This document shows, one piece after another, positions 1 to 8,490 of a stretch of DNA of 34,884 nt. A program made the position numbers and the translations under genes. The DNA comes from Chloroflexota bacterium (GTDB lineage: Bacteria > Chloroflexota > Dehalococcoidia > Lucifugimonadales > Lucifugimonadaceae): NCBI GenBank assembly GCA_022564545.1, contig JADFLG010000015.1, positions 1 through 34,884 on the forward strand, in the 5' to 3' direction. The notes under the pieces were generated by a model. That model was not told the origin of the DNA, searched no databases, and saw only the letters and a list, made by a program, of their open reading frames with translations. Numbering within the stretch: position 1 is the first letter of the stretch; each line of letters starts with the position of its first letter.

Positions 1-333
1 ACAGGTGTCTGGGTTGGTGGGCTGCCGAACGACAAGCGGCGACCTGGAGTTAATCCAACAGGCAGGAAAATCGCGGCGATTGGTGTTCGAATAACCGGTG
101 GCGTGTCGATGCACGGCTTCGCTTTAAACGTGTCGACAGACACGAGCTATTTCCAGCACATCATCCCGTGCGGAATGGCCGGTTTGCCGATTTCTTCTAT
201 TCAATTGGAGACCGGCGAGTCTATTCCGCTACTCGACTGCGCCCGGGTTGCGGCCGGGAAACTTGGCGCGAACCTGCACCGGGCGCTCGTATGGTCCGGG
301 CGAGTTGAACTGCCTGTTCACAGTTCGAACTGA
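1..333 (+). CDS. lipB: Octanoyltransferase LipB, C-terminal part (cut by window edge)
   Basis: The frame is open from base 1 to a TGA at 331-333, giving 110 residues with no start in the window, so this is the 3' part of a longer gene. LipB moves the octanoyl group from acyl carrier protein to lipoyl domains, the first step of lipoate synthesis in the cytoplasm. Two family signatures are visible. GRKIAAIGVRI carries the lysine that sits near the thioester (codon 23 of the fragment). SMHGFALNV is followed by IIPCGMAG, whose cysteine (TGC at 169-171) is the acyl-accepting residue. The spacing between Lys and Cys matches LipB. The last 40 or so residues after the Cys are also usual for the family. 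The next gene starts 139 bases further on and shows no sign of being in the same operon. Confidence 0.88.
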   Translation, partial: TGVWVGGLPNDKRRPGVNPTGRKIAAIGVRITGGVSMHGFALNVSTDTSYFQHIIPCGMAGLPISSIQLETGESIPLLDCARVAAGKLGANLHRALVWSGRVELPVHSSN

Positions 334-472
334 TCTTCATTCGCTGTCGATTTCTGGCGATTGAAGCCTGCAAGTTCAGAGTCAATCCACACATCGGCTG
401 GGTGTTGCCCCCAACGCTAATCACACCTTTGGGCACGATGATGAAGCTATCGGGGCAGTAACTCCGTACCGC

Positions 473-2722
473 ATGTCGTTTCTGGCGTGTCGGGCCCGTA
501 TTCCACGCGCAGCACTACGGTTCCAACATGCCAGGAATTCTCGAGCCAGGGCAGTGCCAGTTTTGGCCAATCCAGCAATTTCACAGTCGGTCAACCGCAT
601 AGAGGTCTCGCCAGCCGGAAGAGTCTCCGATAGGGGTCACCTGTTGCAGCGTCTTCCGACGCTCGCCGCTGCCGCGACGCTTGCTATGTTGCTCGCAATG
701 ACCGTGGCCACGGCGATCTCGATTCGTAGTATCAACTACACACGCAGCGACACGCGATTTCAGGAACTTGTAGATTCGGTTTCACTGGAAGTCGATGCCG
801 AGTTCAACAAGAGTTTGAGCGAACTCGCCGCGATCAAAGGGTTCCTCGAAGCGACCGACTCGGTGACGCCTGCACAGTTCCGAACGTTTGCTTCCGCACT
901 CGAACAGGCGAACTGGTCGGTCAACGCACTCGGTTTCATCAAGAAGGTAAACGCTGATGAAACTGCGGAATTCAACCGAATGATGTCGTTGCAGATCAAC
1001 GACGATTTTTCGTTGGAATCCCATGGTCTGAATCCGTATTTCTTGCCAGTGGCGTTCACGTATCCGGAAACGCTGGGGATTCTCAACCCTGGTGAAGACA
1101 TGTTGTATCACCCGACCTACACGCCATTGATGAACAGTGCGGAACTTGAGCGAAAAATAGTCGCCTCGCCTCCGGTGCCTTCGGCTTCAAACCCCCACGA
1201 CCAGGCGGTGGTACTCGTCTTCACGCCGGTGTTTAAGCCCTCTGACGACCCGTTTGCAGCCCCCGAACTGAAGGGTTTTGGCACGGGGGTCTACAGAGTG
1301 GCCGACTTCCTTGCCGGGCCAGTCGAGAGGGCCGGATTGGGCGATATCAAGTTTCGGGTGGTCGATGTAGAAGACGGCGGCACCGGACAGGAAGTCTTCC
1401 CGGTCCCCAACGGAGCAACGAACGAAAACTGGACCGGCGATACGAGTTTTGTCAGCAATTTGAACCTCGCAGGCCGGAACTGGCGATTGGAGTTCAACAA
1501 ACCTGCCGGGTATGGTCTCAGCAGGCTCGAATCACAACTCTGGGTAATCGTATTGTCGGCTGGTCTTGTGATCACCGGATTGGCAACGGCATCGATGTAT
1601 TCGCTGATTGCCGACCGCCAGACCGCGCAGTCGCGCCTGCAGTTACTGACAAGCCGGATGAACATTCTTCTGGATTCAGCTCTGGAATCAATCTTGCTGG
1701 TCGGTGCCGACGACCGGATTGTGTGGGCGAACCGGTCATACGCGAATGTGTTCGGGTTCGGAGATCCAGATTCGATAATCGGCTCTGAATGGGAATCGAC
1801 CCGGTTGGGCGCGGGCGTCAAGTTCGAAAACAGCAGCAAATACCTGCGACGACTTTCAGAGATCAACAACAATCGGGAACTTGCCGTCACTTCAGAGGAC
1901 GTGCAGATTAAAGCACCGGAAGCAAGGACTCTGTCGATGACTTCGGCACCGGCGACGAGCGCAACTTCAGAGTATCTGGGCAGGCTCTGGGTGTTTCGTG
2001 ATGTCACTAACGAAAGGACAGCCGACCGATCGAAGTCCGAGTTCATATCGATGGTTTCCCATGAGTTACGGACTCCTCTCACTTCGCTTACGGGGTTTAT
2101 CGAACTGGTGCTGGATGGCGCCGGCGGCGAAGTGAACCCCGCGATGGAACGGTTGCTGAAAAAGGCACATGCGAATGGAATTCGACTGAGCCGCCTGGTG
2201 GCAGACATTCTGGATATATCCAGGCTCGAATCTGGAAACCTGGCACTCGAAATGAGTGAGGTTTCGTTGCAGGGCCTGGTTCCCGAACTTGTCGAGGCGA
2301 TGGCCCCGCAGTTCGAAGATATGCGGCTCGATGTCACGGTGAATATCTCGTCAAAACTCAGGGCAGTCTGGGCCGACCGCGAACGCTGTGCCCAGGTATT
2401 TTCAAACCTGCTCACCAACGCCTTGCGTTACACACCGGAAGGCGGGGCGATTGACGTTTCAGCGAAACAGGTAGGGGATCAGGTGGAGATCTGCGTCCGG
2501 GACACTGGCATAGGTATTCGTCCCGAAAACCAGGCGCGGGTATTCGATAAGTTCGTGAGGCTGTCGAGAGACGGCAGGCGCCCACCGGGAAGCACGGGCC
2601 TGGGCCTGGCGATTACGAAAACCCTCGTCGAACTGCAGGGCGGCTCTATCCGACTCGAAAGCGAGTATGGCAAGGGGTCGGCCTTCACAATCTCACTCCC
2701 GGTTGCCGAGCGGCCCGAATAG
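473..2722 (+). CDS. CHASE-type membrane sensor histidine kinase with PAS domain
   Basis: A 749-residue sensor kinase. A hydrophobic segment at about 61-84 and another at about 357-379 bracket an extracytoplasmic region of about 270 residues that looks like a CHASE sensor domain. A PAS-like domain follows (about 395-515), then HisKA with the phosphorylatable His530 in SHELRTP, the N box FSNLLTNALRYTPEGG (643-658), the G1 box DTGIGI (677-682) and the G2 box GSTGLGLAI (706-714). All catalytic boxes are intact, so it should autophosphorylate and pass phosphate to a response regulator. The ligand cannot be told from the sequence; CHASE domains elsewhere bind small molecules. The start is uncertain: ATG 473 gives about 60 residues before the first helix and has no clear ribosome-binding site. 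The convergent response regulator at 3043-3768 is the nearest candidate partner. Confidence 0.9.
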   Translation: MSFLACRARIPRAALRFQHARNSRARAVPVLANPAISQSVNRIEVSPAGRVSDRGHLLQRLPTLAAAATLAMLLAMTVATAISIRSINYTRSDTRFQELVDSVSLEVDAEFNKSLSELAAIKGFLEATDSVTPAQFRTFASALEQANWSVNALGFIKKVNADETAEFNRMMSLQINDDFSLESHGLNPYFLPVAFTYPETLGILNPGEDMLYHPTYTPLMNSAELERKIVASPPVPSASNPHDQAVVLVFTPVFKPSDDPFAAPELKGFGTGVYRVADFLAGPVERAGLGDIKFRVVDVEDGGTGQEVFPVPNGATNENWTGDTSFVSNLNLAGRNWRLEFNKPAGYGLSRLESQLWVIVLSAGLVITGLATASMYSLIADRQTAQSRLQLLTSRMNILLDSALESILLVGADDRIVWANRSYANVFGFGDPDSIIGSEWESTRLGAGVKFENSSKYLRRLSEINNNRELAVTSEDVQIKAPEARTLSMTSAPATSATSEYLGRLWVFRDVTNERTADRSKSEFISMVSHELRTPLTSLTGFIELVLDGAGGEVNPAMERLLKKAHANGIRLSRLVADILDISRLESGNLALEMSEVSLQGLVPELVEAMAPQFEDMRLDVTVNISSKLRAVWADRERCAQVFSNLLTNALRYTPEGGAIDVSAKQVGDQVEICVRDTGIGIRPENQARVFDKFVRLSRDGRRPPGSTGLGLAITKTLVELQGGSIRLESEYGKGSAFTISLPVAERPE

Positions 2723-2769
2723 GCACTCGGGGTTGCGGGCTGCACTTGGCCAGAGGTGAAGAGCAGCTT

Positions 2770-2949
2770 CTCCCTACCATTTTGGGAGGGCGTCAGAGGG
2801 TGGGTCGTAAGTAATTCCTTCTCCCCGGGGGAGACGGGTGCCCCGATGCAATCGAGGCGCGGTTGACGGGGAATGTTTTCTATTACGGTGTAGTCGCCAC
2901 CGATAGCATTCTGTCTGCTGAACAACTTGCCCCTCTCGTGGGGGAGAGG
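2770..2949. repeat. Cluster of short G/C-rich palindromes between convergent genes
   Basis: The 320-base gap between the kinase and the response regulator has no credible gene. It holds three hairpin-forming palindromes: CTCCC/GGGAG at 2770-2788, CTCCCC-G-GGGGAG at 2821-2833, and CCTCTC/GAGAGG at 2932-2949. The string GGGTGGGTCG near 2798 also occurs in the cluster at 33547-33712. The first base of the middle part, GTAAGTAA, resembles the left end of the element at 29081. The hairpins sit where both genes end, so they may terminate transcription from both sides or protect the mRNA 3' ends. They look like members of a dispersed repeat family rather than unique terminators. Confidence 0.6.
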
Positions 2950-3042
2950 AAGCCAGGGGCCAGCGCCTCGCCACTTCCCCCGGACGGCCCTGTCGATTCA
3001 ACCGCTGCTACCGGCCATGTCGGCGGAAACTTGGCGCGCGAT

Positions 3043-3768
3043 CTACGCGGCGATGGCGGTCCGTTTGCTGTTCCCGAGCGGGCGCACGTACCGGTAGCCG
3101 AACTCCCGTACCGTCTCGATGAGCGTCGGGCGCTTCGGGTCTTCCTCGATCTTGCCCCTGATGTACGAAATGTACAGCCGCACGCTGTCGGTCGATGTTT
3201 CGTCCGAGTTCGGTCCCCACGCCAGATCGAGCAGCTGTGTGTGGCTCAACACCTGGCCGGGATGCCGGAGCAACGCAGTGAGCAAACGATATTCCAGCGG
3301 CGAGAGTGAAACTTCATTGCCACGGACTGTCACCAGGTGTGCGCGATGGTCAATGGTCAGTACAGGGTCGGCGTAGATTTGCTCGTCCCGCTGGACGGGA
3401 GGCATTGACGCCCGGCGCAGGTTTGCCTCGACCCTCGCCACCAACTCGTCTTTGGAAAACGGCTTGACGATGTAATCGTCCGCACCGACATGCAGGCCTT
3501 CGACCCGGTGGGCCTCCGATCCGAATGCCGTCAGGAAGATAATCGGGACGTCCGACATTTGCCGAATTCGCTCGCAAAGTTCGAACCCGTCCATGCCGGG
3601 CATCTCAAGATCGAGAAGTGCAAGGTCCGGTCGTGCCGTGAAAAAGCACTTCAGGGCCTCTTCGCCGCTCTCAGCCGTGATTGTTTCGTACCCGGCCATT
3701 TCGAGGCGGGTCTGGACAAGCTCGAGAATATCTGGCTCGTCATCCACAACAAGAATCAATGAGGGCAT
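3043..3768 (-). CDS. OmpR/PhoB-family response regulator
   Basis: A two-domain DNA-binding response regulator of about 241 residues, normal for the OmpR/PhoB class. The receiver domain has the acidic pair VVDDEPD, the phospho-acceptor Asp in LLDLEMPGMDG (residue 53 from the ATG start), the switch Thr in FLTAF and the conserved Lys in DYIVKPF. The C-terminal winged helix (from about 130) has the family pattern LSPLEYRLLTALLRHPGQV and ends in a typical ETVREFGYRYV wing. The start is taken as ATG at 3768, which begins MPSLILVVDDEPD. A TTG at 3777 would add three residues and is less likely. The gene runs toward the histidine kinase at 473-2722, and the two may form a pair although they are not co-transcribed. 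Target genes are unknown. Confidence 0.93.
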   Translation of the reverse strand: MPSLILVVDDEPDILELVQTRLEMAGYETITAESGEEALKCFFTARPDLALLDLEMPGMDGFELCERIRQMSDVPIIFLTAFGSEAHRVEGLHVGADDYIVKPFSKDELVARVEANLRRASMPPVQRDEQIYADPVLTIDHRAHLVTVRGNEVSLSPLEYRLLTALLRHPGQVLSHTQLLDLAWGPNSDETSTDSVRLYISYIRGKIEEDPKRPTLIETVREFGYRYVRPLGNSKRTAIAA

Positions 3769-3777
3769 AGAAGTCAA

Positions 3778-4144
3778 CCGAATCTCATATAGCGCATAGT
3801 GGTCGGAGGCGGCGTTAACTCGTCGTTTGAGATCAGATTAGTTTTCTACCGGGGATTGAACGTCCGTGTGAACCCCACGTTCGTGTGCGTGTTCGCATAT
3901 GCCCGCGTTTGGCCGACCGGCCCTATCCCGCGCGTCACCCTGGTGCGCCGCGCACGCCCGGTGACTAACGCATGCAGGGACTGGGAAATTCATAGTGGCA
4001 AACCTGATGCCACGCCATGTCGTATCGTATTTCGATATCTGTAAACGCCTGGAACCCCCCGAGGTCAATACAATTTCACTTGAGACCTGACCTGGGCAAG
4101 TACCGGAGAGCACCCTGAACGGCATCGCGCAAGACATATCCCTG
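3778..4144. other. Intergenic region between divergent genes, with a near-direct repeat
   Basis: This 367-base stretch separates the divergently read response regulator and lipoprotein genes, so promoters for both should lie here. No convincing gene is seen. One pattern stands out: ACGTCCGTGTG (3860-3870) recurs as ACGTTCGTGTG (3878-3888), an 18-base step with one mismatch in 11. OmpR-family regulators often bind tandem direct repeats, though with a longer step, so this could be an autoregulatory site. That is only a suggestion; no clear -35/-10 pair was found next to it. Confidence 0.3.
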
Positions 4145-7081
4145 TTGTCCGTGACCAGATTTCGCAAAAAAAGTCAGTGGAGCCGCTGGCGCCAGAGGCG
4201 ATGGCAATGGGCAGTTGTCCCGGCCGGAATCGCCATGCTGGTGCTTGCCGGTTGTACTTCTTCGCCGCCCCCGGTCGCTGAATTCAGTGCAACGAATGAT
4301 TCGGGCAATGCGCCCCTCGATATTTCATTCTTTCCTGGCGAGACGGTCGAAGGCGAGAGTTTCAGCTGGGATTTTGGTGACGGGAGCGGTAGCGACGAAC
4401 CCGAACCGGACCACACTTTTCAGGATGCCGGTACCTTTACCGTACGGCTGACCGTAAAAAACGGCGAACTCGTCTCTATAGCAGAAACCACCATTACGGT
4501 CGAGCCCGGCGAGGCAGGCTGGGTTGCGATCGAAGGAGGGGCGGATTCGATTTCTTCGCTCGGCACCGTCCAGTTCAGCGCAAACGCATTCGACGCACTT
4601 GGAAACCCGATCATCGACCAGGCCTTCAGCTGGAGTGCGGACGCCGCGGCGGGCGATATCGACGAAGAAGGGTTGTTCACTGCCGGAGCCGACCTCGGAA
4701 AATTCCCAAATGCCATATCGGTCGAATTCGAGAGGCTTGGTGCGACTGCCAGTCAAAGTGTCGGAATCGCGATTGTCGAAGGCCGGCTGCACGCAATCTC
4801 AATCGTGCCGAACGAACTGGACATCGGCGTGGGGAGAGAGGTGCCAATCAGAGTGCGGGCGGCAGACGAGGCCGGGCATGTGCTGGATTCAGCACTCGTT
4901 CTTTTCACCGCATTGCGCACGGGCGACTCGGTAGATTCATCGGGTCTGTTCACGGCCAGCACCACTGCTTCCGATGAGGGCTCGGAACTGGTCTCGGTAG
5001 AGGTGGAAGTGGCCGGCCAGATAATTGAAGCGACGATATCCGGCGTCGTACGCCCAGGAATAATTGACGAGGTGCACGTGTCTTCCCTGCCAGCCAGCAT
5101 GGACATCGGCGAGTCGGTTCAACTCGTGGCATTCGCAACAGACCGGTTCGGAAACGAACTCGACCTCGACGAACTCCTCTGGACGGTGACCGGCCCCGAC
5201 ATCGGGTCGGTCACTGAATTCGGGTTGTTCACCGCCGGCACCGCGGCTGGGACTTACATCGAAGAGGGGCTCACCGTTCGGGGAATCCTTGACCGGGTCG
5301 AGACGGTGACCACCGCCCCGGTAACGATTTCCCCCGGCCGGGCCGCGTCGATCAAGATCGTCCCCGATGGCGATTCCGTCCCCATCGGGGCAGGGTCACC
5401 GTTCAATGTCGTGGCATACGACGTCCACGGCAACCTGCTCGAAACTGATCACGAAGATTACGAGTACGAATATTCGATTGCCGGGCGGGGGACCGAAACA
5501 GCAGTGTTTATCGCCGGCTATGAGCTTGGCGACTTCGAAAACGCAATCACCGTCAAGTTGCCGATTGGCGTCGCCGGGAATACCGGCGAGCTTGTAGTTC
5601 AGTCCGACATCAACATCAGGCAACGGTCATCGAACATCGTCGCGATCGAGATCGTCGACCAGGACGGCGGCATAATCATGCTTATCGATCTCGAAACCGC
5701 GACATTCAGACCAGCCGACCTCGATTTTGTTGACAACGGGGCAGTTGAGTTGTCGCCGTCGTGGTGGCCTGACGGTTCGCGTTTGGTATATATCTCCAGC
5801 CTTGCCGGCGACCTGCAGGTTTACACACTTGACCTTGCCACGCGAAAGACAGTCCAGTTGACGAGCATCGATGGCGGTGTGTCGATGCCCGAGATATCGC
5901 CGGACGGCAAATCGATCGCATTCGTACACCTGGCGAGCGACGCCTGGCAGTTGTATGTTGCGCCGGTACCGGACGATGCAGCGGTGAATCCGATCACGCT
6001 GGCAGACGCTACACGCGTCAGCGTTGACGACTCGGCACAGCACATCCTCCCCCACTGGTCGCCCGACGGTTCGCAACTGCTCGTTTCCGTAAACACGCCC
6101 GACGGCAGCGTTCGCATGGTGTTGTTTGATCCGACACGGACAAATGATCCGGTGCCGATCAGCCCGTTCGGCACTGTCGGATTCGGCTGGGCTGCAGATG
6201 GCACGGGTGTCCATTTCGGAGTGTCGGCCTCCGATGGTGCACTGGAACTGGGAACGTTCGACCTGGACACAGGAATTCCGTCATATATCGAATCCTCGCT
6301 GGAATTCCTGGTGGCGGCATGGGCGCCTGACGATTCCGAACTGATGGTAATCGACTCCCTTCTTGGTGCGGCATGGTTTCTGGATTCGGACGGCACAGGG
6401 TTGCGACGTGCTGTCGATTCCGGCCAGTTCCCGACTCGCATGTCGTGGCGGCCAAGAGAATACGGAGATCCAGTGGCTGAACGGGTCGCAAACCCAGGAT
6501 CAGCGGGCATGCCGGTGATGCTGGAAGCCGGTGATGAACCTGCGCCACCGGTTGGCGCCCTGGACACACGCTTGAACTATTCGGCGGTGATTTCGACCGA
6601 ACTGGGTGAGATAAGCATTGACCTGTTCGACGACCTGGCCCCGATGACAGTCGAAAACTTCATCAACCTGGCGCGTATCGGTTTTTACGATGGGCTGCAG
6701 TTCCATCGCGTAGTTTCCGGCATTATTTCTCAGGCGGGGAAACCATTGGATGGCGGGGACGTTGGCCCCGGATACAGGTTCAACGATGAGTTCAGCAGCG
6801 AGTTATCGCATGATTCAGCAGGGGTCGTATCAATGGCGAACGGGGGGGTGGCGAATGCAAACGGCAGCCAGTTCTTCATTACACATGACGCAGCCACTCA
6901 CCTTGATGCGTACGATGACGGCGTGAAGAAAAACTGTGCCGACGATGCGGTTTCCTGCCACCCGATTTTCGGTGTTGTTACCGGTGGCATGGAGATTGTC
7001 ACGGGGATGGCGGAACGTGATCCTGCGACCTCGACTACCCCGGGGTTAACGATACTGTCGATCGTGATCATCGAGAGTTGA
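4145..7081 (+). CDS. Multidomain lipoprotein: PKD, Ig-like repeats, TolB-like propeller, C-terminal cyclophilin
   Basis: A 978-residue surface or periplasmic lipoprotein. An Arg/Lys-rich N-terminus, a hydrophobic stretch and the lipobox LVLAGC (Cys37) form a class II signal peptide. A PKD-like domain (about 44-121, SFSWDFGDGSG) is followed by four Ig-like repeats (about 125-490); three carry a GLFTAG/GLFTAS turn and the fourth the variant AVFIAG. Residues about 500-775 contain TolB/PD40-type propeller blades (SPSWWPDGSRLVYI, MPEISPDGKSIAFV, PHWSPDGSQLLVSV). Residues about 810-978 are a cyclophilin peptidyl-prolyl isomerase: LFDDLAPMTVENFINLA, FHRVVSG with the catalytic-type Arg855, NGSQFFITHD and IFGVVTGG. 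The usual QGGD motif is altered to SQAGKPLDGGD, and an insert carries two Cys (931, 938). The start is TTG 4145 or GTG 4151. It may fold or hold proteins at the cell surface; that role is inferred. Confidence 0.88.
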   Translation: MSVTRFRKKSQWSRWRQRRWQWAVVPAGIAMLVLAGCTSSPPPVAEFSATNDSGNAPLDISFFPGETVEGESFSWDFGDGSGSDEPEPDHTFQDAGTFTVRLTVKNGELVSIAETTITVEPGEAGWVAIEGGADSISSLGTVQFSANAFDALGNPIIDQAFSWSADAAAGDIDEEGLFTAGADLGKFPNAISVEFERLGATASQSVGIAIVEGRLHAISIVPNELDIGVGREVPIRVRAADEAGHVLDSALVLFTALRTGDSVDSSGLFTASTTASDEGSELVSVEVEVAGQIIEATISGVVRPGIIDEVHVSSLPASMDIGESVQLVAFATDRFGNELDLDELLWTVTGPDIGSVTEFGLFTAGTAAGTYIEEGLTVRGILDRVETVTTAPVTISPGRAASIKIVPDGDSVPIGAGSPFNVVAYDVHGNLLETDHEDYEYEYSIAGRGTETAVFIAGYELGDFENAITVKLPIGVAGNTGELVVQSDINIRQRSSNIVAIEIVDQDGGIIMLIDLETATFRPADLDFVDNGAVELSPSWWPDGSRLVYISSLAGDLQVYTLDLATRKTVQLTSIDGGVSMPEISPDGKSIAFVHLASDAWQLYVAPVPDDAAVNPITLADATRVSVDDSAQHILPHWSPDGSQLLVSVNTPDGSVRMVLFDPTRTNDPVPISPFGTVGFGWAADGTGVHFGVSASDGALELGTFDLDTGIPSYIESSLEFLVAAWAPDDSELMVIDSLLGAAWFLDSDGTGLRRAVDSGQFPTRMSWRPREYGDPVAERVANPGSAGMPVMLEAGDEPAPPVGALDTRLNYSAVISTELGEISIDLFDDLAPMTVENFINLARIGFYDGLQFHRVVSGIISQAGKPLDGGDVGPGYRFNDEFSSELSHDSAGVVSMANGGVANANGSQFFITHDAATHLDAYDDGVKKNCADDAVSCHPIFGVVTGGMEIVTGMAERDPATSTTPGLTILSIVIIES

Positions 7082-7175
7082 CCAACACCGGGATTTGTGC
7101 CCTCTGCTGAATGCGCCACCCGCCGCAGGCACCACTTGCCCAAATGCCACAGGCCAGAATTGCACGGAGTTTCGC

Positions 7176-8378
7176 TTGCCAGAAAGAACGCAGTTTTACA
7201 GCCAGTTGACACACCTCGAGTGTTCGTTGACGGGAGAGCGCTTTGAGCACGATTACCCGCACCGGCTGAACCCCGCAAACGGCAAGCCGTTGCTGGCCCG
7301 CTACGACCTGGCAAAGGCCTCCGAAACGCTCACAAAATCGGCGATTGCCGGTCGAGAGCCGAACATGTGGCGCTACCGCGAGGTCATGCCGGTCATCGAC
7401 CCGGCAAACATTGTGACTCTCGGTGAAGGCTTCACGCCGCTGCTGCATGCCGGGCAACTGGGCAAGCACCTGGGGATGGGTTCACTGCTGATCAAGGATG
7501 AAGGCGTAAACCCGACAGGTTCCTTCAAGGCGCGCGGATTGTCTGCCGCCGTCTCCAGGGCCCTGGAGCTCGGGTTGACAAGGCTGACAATGCCCTCTGC
7601 CGGGAATGCTGCCGGTGCAATGGCGGCCTATGCGGCGGCGGCCGGAATGGAAGCCCATGTTTTCATGCCACGCGACGCGCCACAGGCGAACCAGATCGAG
7701 TGTGTAGCCTACGGAGCGAAACTGAATCTCGTCGATGGGTTTATCACCGATGCCGGGCGCGCTTCCGAAGAGGCAGCCGAAAAGCACGGTTATTTCGATG
7801 TGTCGACGCTCAAGGAGCCCTACCGTGTAGAAGGCAAGAAGACCATGGGTTACGAGATCGTTGAGCAGCTCGGCTTCGAGGTCCCCGATGTCGTGATTTG
7901 TCCGACGGGTGGCGGGACGGGCATCATCGGGATATGGAAAGCGCTGGACGAGATGGAACAGATCGGTTGGATCGGCCCGGCACGCCCCAGGATGATTTGT
8001 GTTCAGGCAGAGGGGTGTGCGCCGCTCGTGAACGCTTACAGGAAAGGCGAGGAGTTTGCAGAACCAGTCGCGAACCCCACGACGCTGGCGGCCGGGATGC
8101 GAGTCCCTGCCGCAGTTGGCGACTTCCTGGTCATCCGCGCAGTGCGAGAGAGCGGCGGTACAGCGCTGACGGTAACCGACGAGCAAATGGTTGAAGCGGT
8201 CAGGGATATGGCCGGTTTCGAGGGCATCTTCCCGGCGCCAGAGGGCGGCGCCACGCTCGCCGCGCTGGAAAAACTTCTGGAAACCGGCGAAGTAAACCAC
8301 GACGACCGCGTTGTGCTGCTGAATACCGGTTCCGCACTGAAATACCTGGACGTACTTGGCCCGGCTCTGGGGTTGTAG
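7176..8378 (+). CDS. thrC: Threonine synthase (PLP-dependent)
   Basis: Threonine synthase makes L-threonine from O-phospho-L-homoserine in the cytoplasm. The 400-residue protein has the fold-type II PLP pattern: GEGFTPLLHA, then KDEGVNPTGSFKARG, whose Lys (residue 118) binds the cofactor, then SAGNAAGAMAAYAAAAG and the phosphate-binding CPTGGGTGIIG. The C-terminal PEGGATLAALEKL also fits. The length is usual for the shorter bacterial and archaeal class. The start is set at TTG 7176 because GGAG (7166-7169) lies six bases upstream and the recognisable protein begins at QLTHLECS. An open frame back to TTG 7095 would add 27 Cys/Pro/Thr-rich residues that look non-coding. Related lyases such as cysteate or diaminopropionate enzymes are less likely. 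Confidence 0.88.
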   Translation: MPERTQFYSQLTHLECSLTGERFEHDYPHRLNPANGKPLLARYDLAKASETLTKSAIAGREPNMWRYREVMPVIDPANIVTLGEGFTPLLHAGQLGKHLGMGSLLIKDEGVNPTGSFKARGLSAAVSRALELGLTRLTMPSAGNAAGAMAAYAAAAGMEAHVFMPRDAPQANQIECVAYGAKLNLVDGFITDAGRASEEAAEKHGYFDVSTLKEPYRVEGKKTMGYEIVEQLGFEVPDVVICPTGGGTGIIGIWKALDEMEQIGWIGPARPRMICVQAEGCAPLVNAYRKGEEFAEPVANPTTLAAGMRVPAAVGDFLVIRAVRESGGTALTVTDEQMVEAVRDMAGFEGIFPAPEGGATLAALEKLLETGEVNHDDRVVLLNTGSALKYLDVLGPALGL

Positions 8379-8490
8379 GGGACAGCAGCCAGCAGATTCA
8401 TTGGGCATTGTCATTTGCGGTGTCGTCTACATCGGCGAGTCGACTGGCATAATGCCGATCAGAATAACGGCGAGGCACCAGGAGAACACG

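Noticed and set aside
3799-4167. Short frames on both strands in the gap between the response regulator and the lipoprotein.
   Set aside because: No conserved pattern, poor starts, and the place is expected to hold promoters.
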